The notes under the pieces are model-generated. The model was not told where the DNA came from. It worked only from the letters and a program-made list of their open reading frames with translations, and searched no databases. From assembly GCA_018710845.1 (NCBI GenBank), contig DVJB01000061.1, positions 34,237 to 98,236 on the forward strand: a stretch of 64,000 nucleotides of DNA, written 5' to 3'. Positions 8,133 to 17,418 of the stretch are shown here, piece by piece (position 1 is the first letter of the stretch; the number at the start of each line of letters is the position of its first letter). Origin of the DNA: Candidatus Onthomonas avicola (GTDB lineage: Bacteria; Bacillota; Clostridia; Oscillospirales; Oscillospiraceae). A program made the position numbers and the translations under genes.

Positions 8133-9491
8133 ATGCTGAGCAGAAACGAGATCATGCAGACCATCCGGATGATTGACCAGCAGCATCTGGACATCCGGAC
8201 CATCACAATGGGCATCTCCCTCCTCTCCTGCGCCGACCCCGACCCGGAGGCCTGCTGCCGCAAGATCTACGACAAGATCTGCCGCAGGGCCGAGCGGCTG
8301 GTCCCCACCGGCGAGGCGATTGAGACGGAGTTTGGCATCCCCATCGTCAACAAGCGCATCTCCGTCACCCCCATTGCCCTGGTGGCCGCGGGATGCGAGA
8401 CGGCGGACTACGTCCCGTTCGCCAAGGCCCTTGACCGCGCCGCGCGCACCTGCGGGGTGAACTTCATTGGCGGCTACTCTGCCCTGGTGCAAAAGGGGCT
8501 GACGGAGGCGGACCGCAAGCTGATGAACGCCATCCCGGAGGCGCTGGCGGAGACCGAGCTGGTCTGCGCGAGCGTCAACGTCGGCTCCACCCGCGCCGGC
8601 ATCAATATGGACGCCGTGCGCACCATGGGCCAGGTGGTCAAAAAGACCGCCCAGCGTACCGCCGACCGCGACGGCTTCGGCTGCGCGAAGCTGGTGGTCT
8701 TCTGCAACGCGGTGGAGGACAACCCCTTTATGGCCGGCGCCTTCCACGGCGTGGGCGAGGCGGAGAGCGTCATCAACGTCGGCGTCTCCGGCCCCGGCGT
8801 GGTCTATCACGCGCTGCAATCCGTCAAGGGCCAGCCCTTTGACGTGGTGGCGGAGACGGTGAAGAAGACCGCCTTCCGCATCACCCGGATGGGGCAGCTT
8901 GTCGCGCGCGAGGCGAGCGCCCGGCTGGACACCCCGTTTGGCATCGTGGACCTCTCGCTCGCCCCGACGCCCGCCGTGGGCGACTCGGTCGCCCGCATCC
9001 TGGAGGAGATGGGGCTGGAGGTCTGCGGCACGCACGGCACCACCGCCGCCCTCGCCCTGCTCAACGACGCGGTGAAGAAAGGGGGCGTCATGGCCTCGAG
9101 CCACGTCGGCGGCCTTTCCGGCGCGTTTATTCCCGTCTCGGAGGACGAGGGGATGATCGCCGCCGCCTCCTCCGGCGCGCTGACGATGGACAAGCTGGAG
9201 GCGATGACCTGTGTCTGCTCGGTCGGGCTGGACATGATCGCCGTCCCGGGCGACACCAGCGCGGCCACCATCGCCGCCATCATCGCCGACGAGGCGGCCA
9301 TCGGCATGGTGAACAACAAGACTACCGCCGTGCGCATCATCCCCGCCCCCGGCAAGCAGGTGGGCGACCGGGTGGAGATGGGCGGCCTGCTCGGCTCGGC
9401 GCCCGTCATGCCGGTGCACAGCGGCTCGGCGGAGGATTTCATCAGCCGTGGCGGGCACATCCCCGCCCCGCTGCACAGCCTGAAAAACTGA
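8133..9491 (+). CDS. PFL-family protein (UPF0210/DUF711)
   Basis: 452 residues of the UPF0210 family, which is structurally related to pyruvate formate-lyase and ribonucleotide reductase barrels but has no demonstrated reaction. Recognisable segments are [19 protein letters not shown] at the start, [10 protein letters not shown] near 115 and [19 protein letters not shown] near 375. The glycine-radical motif of true PFL is not seen. It follows the ACT gene by 8 bp and ends 93 bp before the YmdB-like gene. Confidence 0.85.
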   Translation: MLSRNEIMQTIRMIDQQHLDIRTITMGISLLSCADPDPEACCRKIYDKICRRAERLVPTGEAIETEFGIPIVNKRISVTPIALVAAGCETADYVPFAKALDRAARTCGVNFIGGYSALVQKGLTEADRKLMNAIPEALAETELVCASVNVGSTRAGINMDAVRTMGQVVKKTAQRTADRDGFGCAKLVVFCNAVEDNPFMAGAFHGVGEAESVINVGVSGPGVVYHALQSVKGQPFDVVAETVKKTAFRITRMGQLVAREASARLDTPFGIVDLSLAPTPAVGDSVARILEEMGLEVCGTHGTTAALALLNDAVKKGGVMASSHVGGLSGAFIPVSEDEGMIAAASSGALTMDKLEAMTCVCSVGLDMIAVPGDTSAATIAAIIADEAAIGMVNNKTTAVRIIPAPGKQVGDRVEMGGLLGSAPVMPVHSGSAEDFISRGGHIPAPLHSLKN

Positions 9492-9584
9492 TTGCACGCC
9501 GGTGCGGACCGGGACGCCTCCCTGTTCGGGGATGTCCCGCCCGGCCGGCGTTGCCGCAAACGACCGGAAACGGAGAGAATACCT

Positions 9585-10364
9585 ATGACCGTGTCAATCC
9601 TGGTGGTGGGAGACGTCGTCTCCGAGGCGGGGCTGGACTGCCTGAGCCGCCGTCTGCGCCCGCTGCAGCGGGAGGAGAAGATCGATTTTACCGTTGTCAA
9701 CGGGGAAAACGCCGCCGGCTGCGGCCTACTGCCCTGGCAAGCGGAGGCCATTCTGGACGCCGGTGCGGACGTCATCACCTTAGGCAACCACACCTGGGGC
9801 AAGCTGAAGATTGCGGATTTCCTGGAGCGCTGCCCGCGCATCCTGCGGCCGGCCAACTATTCCTGGCGGGTGCCGGGACGGGGCTGGGGTGTCTTTGACG
9901 GGCCGCGGGGACTGCGCATCGGCGTGCTCAACCTGGTGGGCCGGGTGAATATGGACCCCAACGTGGAAAACCCCTTCACCACCGCCGACCGGCTGCTGAA
10001 ACAGGCGGAGGCGGATCTGGTGCTGGTGGATTTTCACGCCGAGGCGACGAGCGAGAAGCTGGCGCTGGGCTGGTATCTCGACGGGCGCGCCGCCGCCGTC
10101 TGGGGGACGCACACCCACGTCCCAACCGCGGACGCGCAGGTTCTGCCGCGCGGGACGGGCTACCTCACCGACCTCGGCATGACCGGCCCGGCGAGGTCCA
10201 TCCTCGGCATCCGGCCGGAGCAGTCCATCAACAAATTTCTCGGCGGCCTGCCGCAGCGCTATGAGGCGGCGGACGGCCCGTGCAAGCTGGAGGGCGCGGT
10301 GTTCACCGTGGACCCGGAGCAAAAGCGGTGCCTGTCCGTCCGTCCGGTCGCGCTGCGGGACTGA
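9585..10364 (+). CDS. ymdB: YmdB-like metallophosphoesterase (2',3'-cNMP phosphodiesterase)
   Basis: 259 residues, close to the 264 of B. subtilis YmdB. The calcineurin-like metal ligands are all present: D10 (VVGDVV), E41 (NGENAAG), N68-H69 (LGNHTWG), H152 (VDFHAEATSEK) and the pair in GTHTHVPTAD near 177. In Bacillus the enzyme degrades 2',3'-cyclic nucleotides and affects biofilm formation and sporulation choice. ATG 9585 follows GGAGAGAA; an open upstream extension (9492) lacks family similarity and was left out. In Bacillus it follows rny, which is not present here. Confidence 0.88.
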   Translation: MTVSILVVGDVVSEAGLDCLSRRLRPLQREEKIDFTVVNGENAAGCGLLPWQAEAILDAGADVITLGNHTWGKLKIADFLERCPRILRPANYSWRVPGRGWGVFDGPRGLRIGVLNLVGRVNMDPNVENPFTTADRLLKQAEADLVLVDFHAEATSEKLALGWYLDGRAAAVWGTHTHVPTADAQVLPRGTGYLTDLGMTGPARSILGIRPEQSINKFLGGLPQRYEAADGPCKLEGAVFTVDPEQKRCLSVRPVALRD

Positions 10365-10386
10365 CCGCGCGGAGGGGAGGAACTTC

Positions 10387-10965
10387 ATGTCCAGAGAGAA
10401 GCAGCCGGCGGACGGAAAGGTGCCCGGCTGGCAGGCGGAGATCTATCAGGAGCTGCGCCTGCTGGCCGTTGTGCTCGCCGTGGTCATCCTGCTCTTCCAC
10501 TTTTTTGCCCAGCTCATTGTCGTGGTGGGCGACTCGATGTATCCCACGCTGCACAACGGGGACCTGATGATCGCCTGGCGCTTTCAGTATACCCCGGAGG
10601 CGGGGGACATCGTGGTGGTTCACAAGGAGACGCCGACCATCCAGCAGACCATCGTCAAGCGGGTGATCGCCACCGGCGGCCAGACGGTGGAGCTGGACTA
10701 TGAGGAAAACGCCGTCTATGTCGATGGCGTCCGGCTGGAAGAGGACTATATCAACCTGGAGGAGACCGACCCCATGCTCCCAGTCGGGGATGTGACCAGC
10801 ATCGACGTGCCGGAGGACTGCCTGTTCGTGATGGGAGACAACCGCAACCACTCCACCGACAGCCGCTTCACCTATGATCTGGGCCTGGTGGAGGAGGGGT
10901 ACGTGGTCGGAGAGGCGGTCTGCGTCTTTTTCCCCTTCCAGCATCTCCAGTGGCTGGACAGCTGA
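10387..10965 (+). CDS. lepB: Type I signal peptidase
   Basis: 192 residues with one N-terminal membrane anchor (about 24-46) and an outer catalytic domain. The Ser-Lys dyad is S50 (GDSMYPTL) and K91 (IVKRVIA), followed by the conserved box GDNRNHSTDSR near 155. It removes signal peptides from Sec-exported proteins, of which this window encodes several. GGAGGGGAGGAAC precedes ATG 10387. It sits in the run starting at 6981, with gaps of 22 and 18 bp. Confidence 0.93.
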   Translation: MSREKQPADGKVPGWQAEIYQELRLLAVVLAVVILLFHFFAQLIVVVGDSMYPTLHNGDLMIAWRFQYTPEAGDIVVVHKETPTIQQTIVKRVIATGGQTVELDYEENAVYVDGVRLEEDYINLEETDPMLPVGDVTSIDVPEDCLFVMGDNRNHSTDSRFTYDLGLVEEGYVVGEAVCVFFPFQHLQWLDS

Positions 10966-10983
10966 CAGAAAGGAGGAAGAGGC

Positions 10984-12162
10984 ATGCAGTACCGCAGTGA
11001 CCGGCAGGGCAGGCCGCTCTCCGTCCTCGGCTATGGCTGTCTCCGCTTCCCGCAGACACGGGGCCGCATCGACCTGGCGGAGACGGAGCGGCAGGTGCTC
11101 GCCGCGATTGAGGCGGGAGTGAACTATTTTGACACCGCCTATATCTATTCCGGCAGCGAGGAGGCGCTGGGCGAGATCCTCGCGCGCAACCGCTGCCGCG
11201 ATCGCGTCCACATCACCACCAAGCTGCCGCACTATCTGATCAAAAAACCGGACGACCTGGAGCGCTGCTTTCAGGAGCAGCTGCGCCGCCTGCGGACAGA
11301 CCATGTGGACTACTACCTGATGCACATGCTGCCGGATCTCAGCACCTGGCGGCGGCTGGAGTCCCTCGGCGTACCGGAGTGGCTTGCCGGCAAGCGCGCC
11401 TCCGGCCAGATCGGCGGCGTGGGCTTTTCCTACCACGGGAATACCAACTCCTTTCTGGAGCTGCTGGAGGCCTATGACTGGGATCTCTGTCAGATTCAGT
11501 ATAACTACCTCGACGAGCACACCCAGGCCGGACGGCGTGGCCTCCAGCGCGCGGCGGAGCGGGGCATCCCGGTCGTCATTATGGAGCCGCTGCGCGGCGG
11601 ACGGCTGGTGCATGGCCTGCCGGTGGCGGCGGTCCGCCGCTTTCAAGACGCCCGGCCCCGGCGCTCCCCGGCGGAGTGGGGCCTGCGCTGGCTGTGGGAC
11701 CAGAGCGAGGTGACGGTGGTCCTCTCCGGGATGAACTCGCTGGAGATGGTGCGCGAGAACTGCCGCGCCGCGGACGAGGCACGGCCCGGCCAGCTCACGG
11801 CGGAGGACTTCCGGATGTTTGAGGACGTGAAGGCCGCCATCAACGCCAAGATCAAGGTGGGCTGCACCGGCTGCGGCTACTGCATGCCCTGTCCGCACGG
11901 GGTGGACATCCCCGGCTCATTCCGCTGCTATAACGCGCGGTATACCGACGGGCTGTATACGGCGATGAAGGAGTACTTCCTCTGCACCACCCTGCGGGGA
12001 CGGCAGAGCAACGCCGGGCGCTGCGTCGGCTGCGGCCGGTGCGAGCGCCGCTGTCCGCAGGCGATTCCTATCCGCCAGAAGCTGCACGAGGCGGCCCGCG
12101 TGCTGGAAAATCCCGCCTATCACATCGTGCGCGCCGCTGCGCGGCTGATCGGCCGGTTTTGA
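10984..12162 (+). CDS. Aldo/keto reductase with C-terminal ferredoxin domain
   Basis: 392 residues. Residues 1-280 form an aldo/keto reductase TIM barrel (VLGYGCLRFPQT, FDTAYIYSGSE with the catalytic tyrosine, TTKLPHY, DYYLMHML). The C terminus carries cysteine clusters: CTGCGYCMPCPHG near 295-310 and CVGCGRCERRCPQ near 345-360, as in 4Fe-4S ferredoxins. This fused family is common in anaerobic clostridia and presumably links carbonyl reduction to ferredoxin electrons; the substrate is unknown. AAAGGAGG precedes ATG 10984. Confidence 0.88.
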   Translation: MQYRSDRQGRPLSVLGYGCLRFPQTRGRIDLAETERQVLAAIEAGVNYFDTAYIYSGSEEALGEILARNRCRDRVHITTKLPHYLIKKPDDLERCFQEQLRRLRTDHVDYYLMHMLPDLSTWRRLESLGVPEWLAGKRASGQIGGVGFSYHGNTNSFLELLEAYDWDLCQIQYNYLDEHTQAGRRGLQRAAERGIPVVIMEPLRGGRLVHGLPVAAVRRFQDARPRRSPAEWGLRWLWDQSEVTVVLSGMNSLEMVRENCRAADEARPGQLTAEDFRMFEDVKAAINAKIKVGCTGCGYCMPCPHGVDIPGSFRCYNARYTDGLYTAMKEYFLCTTLRGRQSNAGRCVGCGRCERRCPQAIPIRQKLHEAARVLENPAYHIVRAAARLIGRF

Positions 12163-12206
12163 ATCAGCAGCCGGAGCTTTCAATTGCAAATTTTCTATGA
12201 ACGCCC

Positions 12207-12235
12207 TTGCAATTTAATTCTAAAAGAGGTATGAT
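12207..12235 (+). promoter_or_regulatory. Promoter of htpG
   Basis: TTGCAA (12207-12212), exactly 17 bp, then TATGAT (12230-12235). This is a sigma-A-type vegetative promoter immediately before the CIRCE operator. Confidence 0.8.
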
Positions 12236-12238
12236 ATG

Positions 12239-12265
12239 TTAGCACTCGAAAGAAATGAGTGCTAA
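12239..12265. promoter_or_regulatory. CIRCE operator (HrcA binding site)
   Basis: TTAGCACTC, nine bases, then GAGTGCTAA: a perfect copy of the CIRCE inverted repeat. It begins 3 bp after the -10 box, where bound HrcA would block transcription. It places htpG in the HrcA heat-shock regulon. Confidence 0.95.
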
Positions 12266-12310
12266 CATATTTTGTTTGCAAAGTAGTTCCAATAGACGGA
12301 GGCATGAATC

Positions 12311-14230
12311 ATGGAAAAGCGCCAGTTTAAGGCGGAGTCCCAGCGGATGCTGGACCTGATGATCAACTCGATCTACACCCACAAAGAGATCTTCCTGCGG
12401 GAGCTGATCTCCAACGCCAGCGACGCGATTGACAAGCTGGCCTACCGCGCCCTCACGGACGACAGCGTCGGCCTGAACCGCTCCGACTTCAAGATCGTCC
12501 TGTCGGTGGACAAGGACGCGCGCACGCTCACCATCTCGGACAACGGCATCGGCATGACGGCCGAGGAGATGGAGGCCGACCTCGGCACGATCGCCAAGAG
12601 CGGCTCGCTCCAGTTCAAACAGGAGATGGCCGCCAAGGAGGGCGTCGAGGACGCGGACGTGGACATCATCGGCCAGTTCGGCGTGGGCTTCTACTCCGCG
12701 TTCATGGTGGCAGACCGGATCGAGGTGCTCAGCCGCGCCTTTGGCTCGGAGCAGGCATATCTGTGGGAGTCGGCCGGTGCGGACGGCTATACCATCACTG
12801 AGGCGTCCAAGGACAGCGCGGGCACCGATATCGTCCTGCACATTAAGGAGGACGGCGAGGAGGAGCAGTACAGCCAGTATCTGGACAAGAACCGCCTCTC
12901 CCGCCTGGTGAAGAAGTACTCCGACTATATCCACTACCCCATCACCATGCTGATGGACAAGTCCCGCCAGAAGCCAAAGCCGGAGGACGCGGGGGACGAT
13001 GATACCCCTGAGTGGGAGGACTATCAGGAGTGGGAGACCCTCAACTCCATGGTGCCCCTCTGGCAGAAGAAGAAAGAGGACGTCACCGAGGAGGAGTACA
13101 ACTCCTTCTACACCGACAAGTTCGGCGATTGGGAGAAGCCGCTGGCCAATCTGCGCGTGAGCGTGGAGGGCAACGTGACCTACGACGCCCTGCTCTATAT
13201 CCCCGGCCGCACGCCGTATGACTTCTACACCCGCGATTACAAGAAGGGTCTGCAGCTCTACTCCTCCGGCGTGCTCATCATGGACAACTGTGCCGACCTG
13301 CTGCCGGAGCACTTCCGCTTTGTCAAGGGCGTGGTGGACACCCCGGATGTCAGCCTGAACATCTCCCGTGAGATGCTCCAGCACACCCGTCAGCTCAAGG
13401 TGATCGCCAAGAATCTGGAGAAGAAGATCAAGGCGGAGCTGCTGCGCATCCAGAAGGAGGACCGCGAGAAGTACCGCCAGTTCTGGAAGAGTTTCGGCCT
13501 GAACGTCAAGTACGGCGCGGTGGCGGACTACGGCATGAACAAGGACAAGGTGCTCGAGCTGCTGATGTTTGCCTCCTCCCAGGAGCTGGAGGGGACCACC
13601 CTGCAGGAGTACAAGGACCGCATGCCCGAGAGCCAGGAGTTCATTTACTATGCCGCCGGCGAGGACGCCGCGCAGCTCGGCAAGCTGCCGCAGGCGGAGC
13701 GGATTCTGGACAAGGGCTATGAGATCCTCTATCTGACCGACGAGGTGGACGAGTTCGTGATGCAGGCCATCGGCGAGTTCGACGGCAAGAAGCTCAAGAG
13801 CATCAACGACGAGGACGCCCTCCCCGAGACGGAGGAGGAGAAGAAGGCCGCCGAGGAGAAGGCCCAGTCCGGCAAGGAGGTGCTCGACTTCCTGAAGGAG
13901 ACGCTGGGCGGCAAGATCAAGGAGGCCCGTATCTCCAAGATCCTGAAGAGCCACGCCGTCTGCATGACCTCTGACGGCCCGATGTCCATTGAGATGGAAA
14001 AGTATATGAAGCGCCAGGGCGCCGACATGGCGGGGATGCAGGCCGAGCGCGTGCTCGAGATCAACCCGGACTCGGAGGCCTACGCCGCGCTCAAGACCGC
14101 TGTGGAGCAGGACAAGGAGAAGGCAAAGATCTACGCCGAGGTGCTCTACAACCAGGCGCTGCTGATCGCCGGCCTGCCCATCGAGGATCCGGCCGCCTAT
14201 ACCGACCTGATCTGCGGCCTGCTCAAGTGA
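12311..14230 (+). CDS. htpG: Molecular chaperone HtpG (bacterial Hsp90)
   Basis: 639 residues, normal for HtpG. The N-terminal GHKL ATPase domain shows LRELISNASDAIDKL, LTISDNGIGMT and GQFGVGFYSAFMV. The middle domain includes the conserved RVFIM-like region (NLRVSVEGNVTYDALLYIPGRTP) and the catalytic-loop arginine in NISREMLQ. The C-terminal dimerisation domain ends without the eukaryotic MEEVD. It is an ATP-driven cytosolic chaperone induced by heat and other stress. GACGGAGG lies 8 nt before ATG 12311. Promoter and CIRCE operator are directly upstream, and a strong terminator follows. Confidence 0.97.
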   Translation: MEKRQFKAESQRMLDLMINSIYTHKEIFLRELISNASDAIDKLAYRALTDDSVGLNRSDFKIVLSVDKDARTLTISDNGIGMTAEEMEADLGTIAKSGSLQFKQEMAAKEGVEDADVDIIGQFGVGFYSAFMVADRIEVLSRAFGSEQAYLWESAGADGYTITEASKDSAGTDIVLHIKEDGEEEQYSQYLDKNRLSRLVKKYSDYIHYPITMLMDKSRQKPKPEDAGDDDTPEWEDYQEWETLNSMVPLWQKKKEDVTEEEYNSFYTDKFGDWEKPLANLRVSVEGNVTYDALLYIPGRTPYDFYTRDYKKGLQLYSSGVLIMDNCADLLPEHFRFVKGVVDTPDVSLNISREMLQHTRQLKVIAKNLEKKIKAELLRIQKEDREKYRQFWKSFGLNVKYGAVADYGMNKDKVLELLMFASSQELEGTTLQEYKDRMPESQEFIYYAAGEDAAQLGKLPQAERILDKGYEILYLTDEVDEFVMQAIGEFDGKKLKSINDEDALPETEEEKKAAEEKAQSGKEVLDFLKETLGGKIKEARISKILKSHAVCMTSDGPMSIEMEKYMKRQGADMAGMQAERVLEINPDSEAYAALKTAVEQDKEKAKIYAEVLYNQALLIAGLPIEDPAAYTDLICGLLK

Positions 14231-14259
14231 GAGAGCGGACCGCCGCATCCGAGAAAGAC

Positions 14260-14303
14260 AACCGCCCCGCGGAGCCGAAGAACGGTTCCGCGGGGCGGTT
14301 TTG
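14260..14303 (+). terminator. Rho-independent terminator of htpG
   Basis: A 17-bp G+C-rich stem (AACCGCCCCGCGGAGCC with GGTTCCGCGGGGCGGTT, one G-U pair) with a 7-nt loop, ending in TTTT. Confidence 0.9.
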
Positions 14304-14315
14304 TCACCCAAAGGC

Positions 14316-14341
14316 TGCGGAGCAGCCGAAGCTGCTCCGCA
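14316..14341 (-). terminator. Terminator of the GH3 lipoprotein gene (minus strand)
   Basis: A perfect 11-bp stem, TGCGGAGCAGC with GCTGCTCCGCA. On the minus strand the loop is the stable tetraloop TTCG, and the stem is followed by GCCTTTGGG. It lies 14 bp past the stop codon of the 14356-16944 gene. Confidence 0.65.
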
Positions 14342-14355
14342 AGGATGTTTGGAGA

Positions 14356-16944
14356 TTACTCGGCGTCCGGCGCCACATAGGAGGCGGCATACGCGTCGTA
14401 GTCGAAGTTCTGAAGCTCGCTGATCGGATCAGCGGAGTAGGTGGCGACACGCTCGTCGTCGATCACACCAGACCAGTTCATGCCGAAGGCAAAGTCATAG
14501 GTGTTGCCGGCAGCGTCGGTGTAGCACTCCATATCGCGGGGCACGTCCTCGAGCTGAGCCTCGACAGCCTCCATGGAGGCGGGCTGCTGGAAGACCAGCA
14601 GGCCGTTCGGCTCGGTCTGGCCCAGGATGATCTCGGCCACGACCTCAGTGCGCTGGCTGTTGTAGCAGGCCAGGATGACGTCGGCCATCGGCTCGACCTC
14701 AGACCAGACCATGCCGCGGTCCATCTTCATGGAGACGATGACGGGGATGTCACCGGCCACGGAGTCGGCATACTGCAGGGCCTCCAGGTCGCCGTAGTTG
14801 GGAACGGCGGCGGCGGTGTTGCCCTTGTAGGAGCGGTTCTGCTTCTCACCGTCGATGATCATACCGGAAATGGAGGGATCACGGGCGGTGTCGGCAGTGT
14901 ACTCACCATACTGCAGGTTGGGCGGGAACCAGTAGTCATCTTCGGAGAACAGGGTGCCGTTCTGATAGGCCTCCATGTAGTCCCAAGCGCTGAGATAGCC
15001 GTCATAGTAAGAGATGAGATAGGGGTTGCTCATACCGACCAGGATGTAGTCGCACGCGGCGATCTCCTCGGCGGTTGCACGGGTCAGGTCGTCCTTGGTG
15101 TAGGTGGCGTTGCCATCGGCGTCCGCCTCACCGGAGGGGTCACCCAGGGTGTCGGTGACGACGTTGAAGTACTGGCCCAGGACCTCGAGATCCATGCCGG
15201 GGGTCCAAGAGGGAGTGCCCTCGCTCACGCCGCCCATCCAGCTCACGCTGAAGCCGGTGTTGTAGACATAGGGGACATAGACGGTGGGCTTCTCAGTGGA
15301 CTCGCCCTCGGCAGCCGCGATGGTGCCGTCGTTCTTCAGCATGACGACGCTCTGACGCTGAGTCTCCAGGCCGAACTCGCTGGCCTCGCCGGTGGAGATG
15401 ATCTCATCGGCATAGGCGGAGTCGCTGTAGGGCTGGTCAAACATGTTCAGGTTCATCATGACCAGGATGTAGTTGTAGGCCGCGTGGCTGACGATCTCGT
15501 CAGCGGCCTCCTGGCCGTTGCGCTCCACCAGGACGTTGTAGGCCTCGGCCACGGTCTCCATGGTGCCATAGCCGCCCAGCAGCTCGACGCCCTGCTCCCA
15601 GCCGAACGCAATGCGCTCGGCCTCAGAGGCGAGGTCCTCAGCGCCCCAGACACCGGCGAAGGTGAAGATGCCCCAGTCGGTGATCTTCAGGCTGTCATAG
15701 CCAAACTCGTCCAGCATGCCATACATATAGGCGTTGTAGGCGCCGGCCAGCTCTTCGCCGCCGTAGGGGTTACCCTCGCCGTCCACGTTGACGGAGTACT
15801 GGGTCATGATACCGGAGGAGCCGGTCAGGCCGGGCAGGGAGAACACGCCGTCAAAATAGGTGATCAGGTGCGCTTCCAGGTTGTCGCCCGGGAACACGGC
15901 GTAGCGCGCGGAGACGTGGTGGTCATCTCGGCCACCCTCGGTCGCGCCGGCGCCGGCATAGTGCTTGGTGAAGCAGTAGACGGACTCATCGCCCCAGCCC
16001 AGATCGGTGCCGTCCTCGGCATAGGTGGACTGCATCGCGTTGACATAGGCGGTGGCAATGTCCAGCGTCAGCTGCGGATCCTCACCATAGGTGCCACCGG
16101 CACGGCTCATGGTGGGGGAGGCGATGTCCACCTGAGGACCGAGCAGGGCGGTGACGCCGGCCGCGCGGTACTGCTTGGCGGTCTCATTGCCGATCTCCGC
16201 GGCCAGCTCGGGATCCATGGTCGCGGCCAGAGAGACGGTCTCGATCATGCCGGAGATATTGGCGGGGTCGATGGAGATCATCGCGGGGATGCCGTAATAG
16301 CAGCTCTCAGCCACGGCCTGAATGGCGTTGGCCCACTTGGCGTGGTCGCCGCCGCCGCGGCCGATATTACGGGTGACGCCGCCGCGGCCGCCGGCCTGCA
16401 GATAGGTGGCGGAGCCGTCGTCAGCGGTGAGGGGATCAGTGGTGAAGTCGCCCCAGCCGCCGTGGGCCAGGATCGCGGCCATCTCGGAACCCTGCATCAG
16501 GCTGATCAGGTTCTCCGCGCGCTCCTCGCTGGACAGACGCCAGTCCTCATAGGGGTCCAGCTCGCCGTTCTGGTTCAGGTCCTTGAAGGCGTAGCCGTCA
16601 GCCTCGACGACATGGACGCCGGAGTTGGGGGACAGGCCCAGGGTCTCGCCGTCCTGGTTCTCAATCATGATCCAGCCGTCGGCGGTCTCGGTGACGGTGT
16701 ACAGGGCGCCGTCGCCGGGCTCCGGGATGTAGGTCTCCGCCGTCAGGGCGAGGGCGGGAGCCTCCTCTTCGGGTGTCTCCTCAGGGGTCTCTTCGGGGGT
16801 CTCAGCGGCATCATCAGTGGTGGTGTCACTGGTGGTGTCGTCCGCCGCAGTGTCGTCTGTCGTGGTGTCGCCGCCGCATGCGGCCAGGCTGAACACCATC
16901 ATCAGAGCGAGCAGCAGGGCCAGAAACCGGTTGCTGTGCTTCAT
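14356..16944 (-). CDS. Secreted glycoside hydrolase family 3 lipoprotein
   Basis: 862 residues. A lipoprotein signal peptide ends in LAACGG (lipid-modified C23), then an Asp/Thr/Glu-rich linker runs to about residue 65. A calcium-loop-like stretch DLNQNGELDPYEDW near 120 is typical of clostridial GH3 proteins. The GH3 N-terminal barrel follows (PAMISIDPANISG, TKHYAGAGATEGG) with the nucleophile in KITDWG, D near 422. The C-terminal GH3 domain starts near QRQSVVMLKNDG. These enzymes release terminal beta-linked glucose, xylose or N-acetylhexosamine; specificity is unclear. GGAGGAGAA precedes ATG 16944. It shares leader sequence with the next gene upstream. Confidence 0.88.
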   Translation of the reverse strand: MKHSNRFLALLLALMMVFSLAACGGDTTTDDTAADDTTSDTTTDDAAETPEETPEETPEEEAPALALTAETYIPEPGDGALYTVTETADGWIMIENQDGETLGLSPNSGVHVVEADGYAFKDLNQNGELDPYEDWRLSSEERAENLISLMQGSEMAAILAHGGWGDFTTDPLTADDGSATYLQAGGRGGVTRNIGRGGGDHAKWANAIQAVAESCYYGIPAMISIDPANISGMIETVSLAATMDPELAAEIGNETAKQYRAAGVTALLGPQVDIASPTMSRAGGTYGEDPQLTLDIATAYVNAMQSTYAEDGTDLGWGDESVYCFTKHYAGAGATEGGRDDHHVSARYAVFPGDNLEAHLITYFDGVFSLPGLTGSSGIMTQYSVNVDGEGNPYGGEELAGAYNAYMYGMLDEFGYDSLKITDWGIFTFAGVWGAEDLASEAERIAFGWEQGVELLGGYGTMETVAEAYNVLVERNGQEAADEIVSHAAYNYILVMMNLNMFDQPYSDSAYADEIISTGEASEFGLETQRQSVVMLKNDGTIAAAEGESTEKPTVYVPYVYNTGFSVSWMGGVSEGTPSWTPGMDLEVLGQYFNVVTDTLGDPSGEADADGNATYTKDDLTRATAEEIAACDYILVGMSNPYLISYYDGYLSAWDYMEAYQNGTLFSEDDYWFPPNLQYGEYTADTARDPSISGMIIDGEKQNRSYKGNTAAAVPNYGDLEALQYADSVAGDIPVIVSMKMDRGMVWSEVEPMADVILACYNSQRTEVVAEIILGQTEPNGLLVFQQPASMEAVEAQLEDVPRDMECYTDAAGNTYDFAFGMNWSGVIDDERVATYSADPISELQNFDYDAYAASYVAPDAE

Positions 16945-16973
16945 TGGCTGTTCTCCTCCTTTTTTCTGGTCAG

Positions 16974-17004
16974 GCAGGCGCGCCGGAAAGTGCGGCGCGC
17001 CTGC
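16974..17004. other. Perfect hairpin in the GH3 lipoprotein leader
   Basis: GCAGGCGCGCCG and CGGCGCGCCTGC form a 12-bp stem with a 7-nt loop, about 30-60 nt upstream of the GH3 start. On the minus strand it is followed by CTGACCAGAAAAAAGGAGG, not by a T run, so it is more likely an mRNA-stabilising or attenuating leader structure than a terminator. Confidence 0.55.
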
Positions 17005-17080
17005 CGTTCGTGGGTAGGTACTATACGCGCCCTGAGAGTGCCCGCCAGGGAAGGGCGCCCGTCAGGCCACGTTTCGCAAC

Positions 17081-17377
17081 TTATTGCGCGTAGGGATCAG
17101 CGTAGGGATCCTCAGCAGGAGCAGCATAGGGATCCTCAGTGGCAGCGTCGTCCTCAGCAGGCGCAGCATAGGGATCCTCCGTGGCGGCGTCATCCTCAGC
17201 GGCGGCGTCATCCTCCGTGGCGGCGTCGTCCTCAGTGGCGGCGTCATCCGTGGTGTCGGAAGTGCTGGCGCTGTCGCCGGTGTCGGCGCTGTTGTCCTCG
17301 GTGGGACCGCAGGCGACCAGGCAGAACACCATGGCCAGAGCCATCAGCAGGGCAAACAGCTTCTTGTAGGTTTTCAT
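17081..17377 (-). CDS. Small lipoprotein with Asp/Ala-rich tandem repeats
   Basis: 98 residues. The signal peptide MKTYKKLFALLMALAMVF leads to the lipobox LVACG (C23), so the protein should be lipid-anchored outside the cell. The mature part is a strongly acidic low-complexity tail of DDAATE units followed by DPYAAPAE units, with no recognisable domain. The DNA shows the same repeats (TAGGGATCCTC recurs three times). It resembles the acidic linker of the GH3 lipoprotein downstream, and may be a surface spacer or a relic of one. AAAGGAGGAAA precedes the ATG. A good promoter lies at 17426-17454. Confidence 0.7.
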   Translation of the reverse strand: MKTYKKLFALLMALAMVFCLVACGPTEDNSADTGDSASTSDTTDDAATEDDAATEDDAAAEDDAATEDPYAAPAEDDAATEDPYAAPAEDPYADPYAQ

Positions 17378-17401
17378 GTTTTTTTCCTCCTTTTTTCTGG
17401 T

Positions 17402-17418
17402 CGCTTACATTTTGTAAG
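17402..17418. other. Inverted repeat in the lipoprotein leader
   Basis: GCTTAC-ATTTT-GTAAGC, a 6-bp stem between the promoter and the ribosome site of the 17081-17377 gene. It could be a leader hairpin or an operator. Confidence 0.35.

Noticed and set aside
17081-17310. Tandem repeats considered as a CRISPR array
   Set aside because: The units are contiguous, in frame and without unique spacers; they encode an acidic protein tail.
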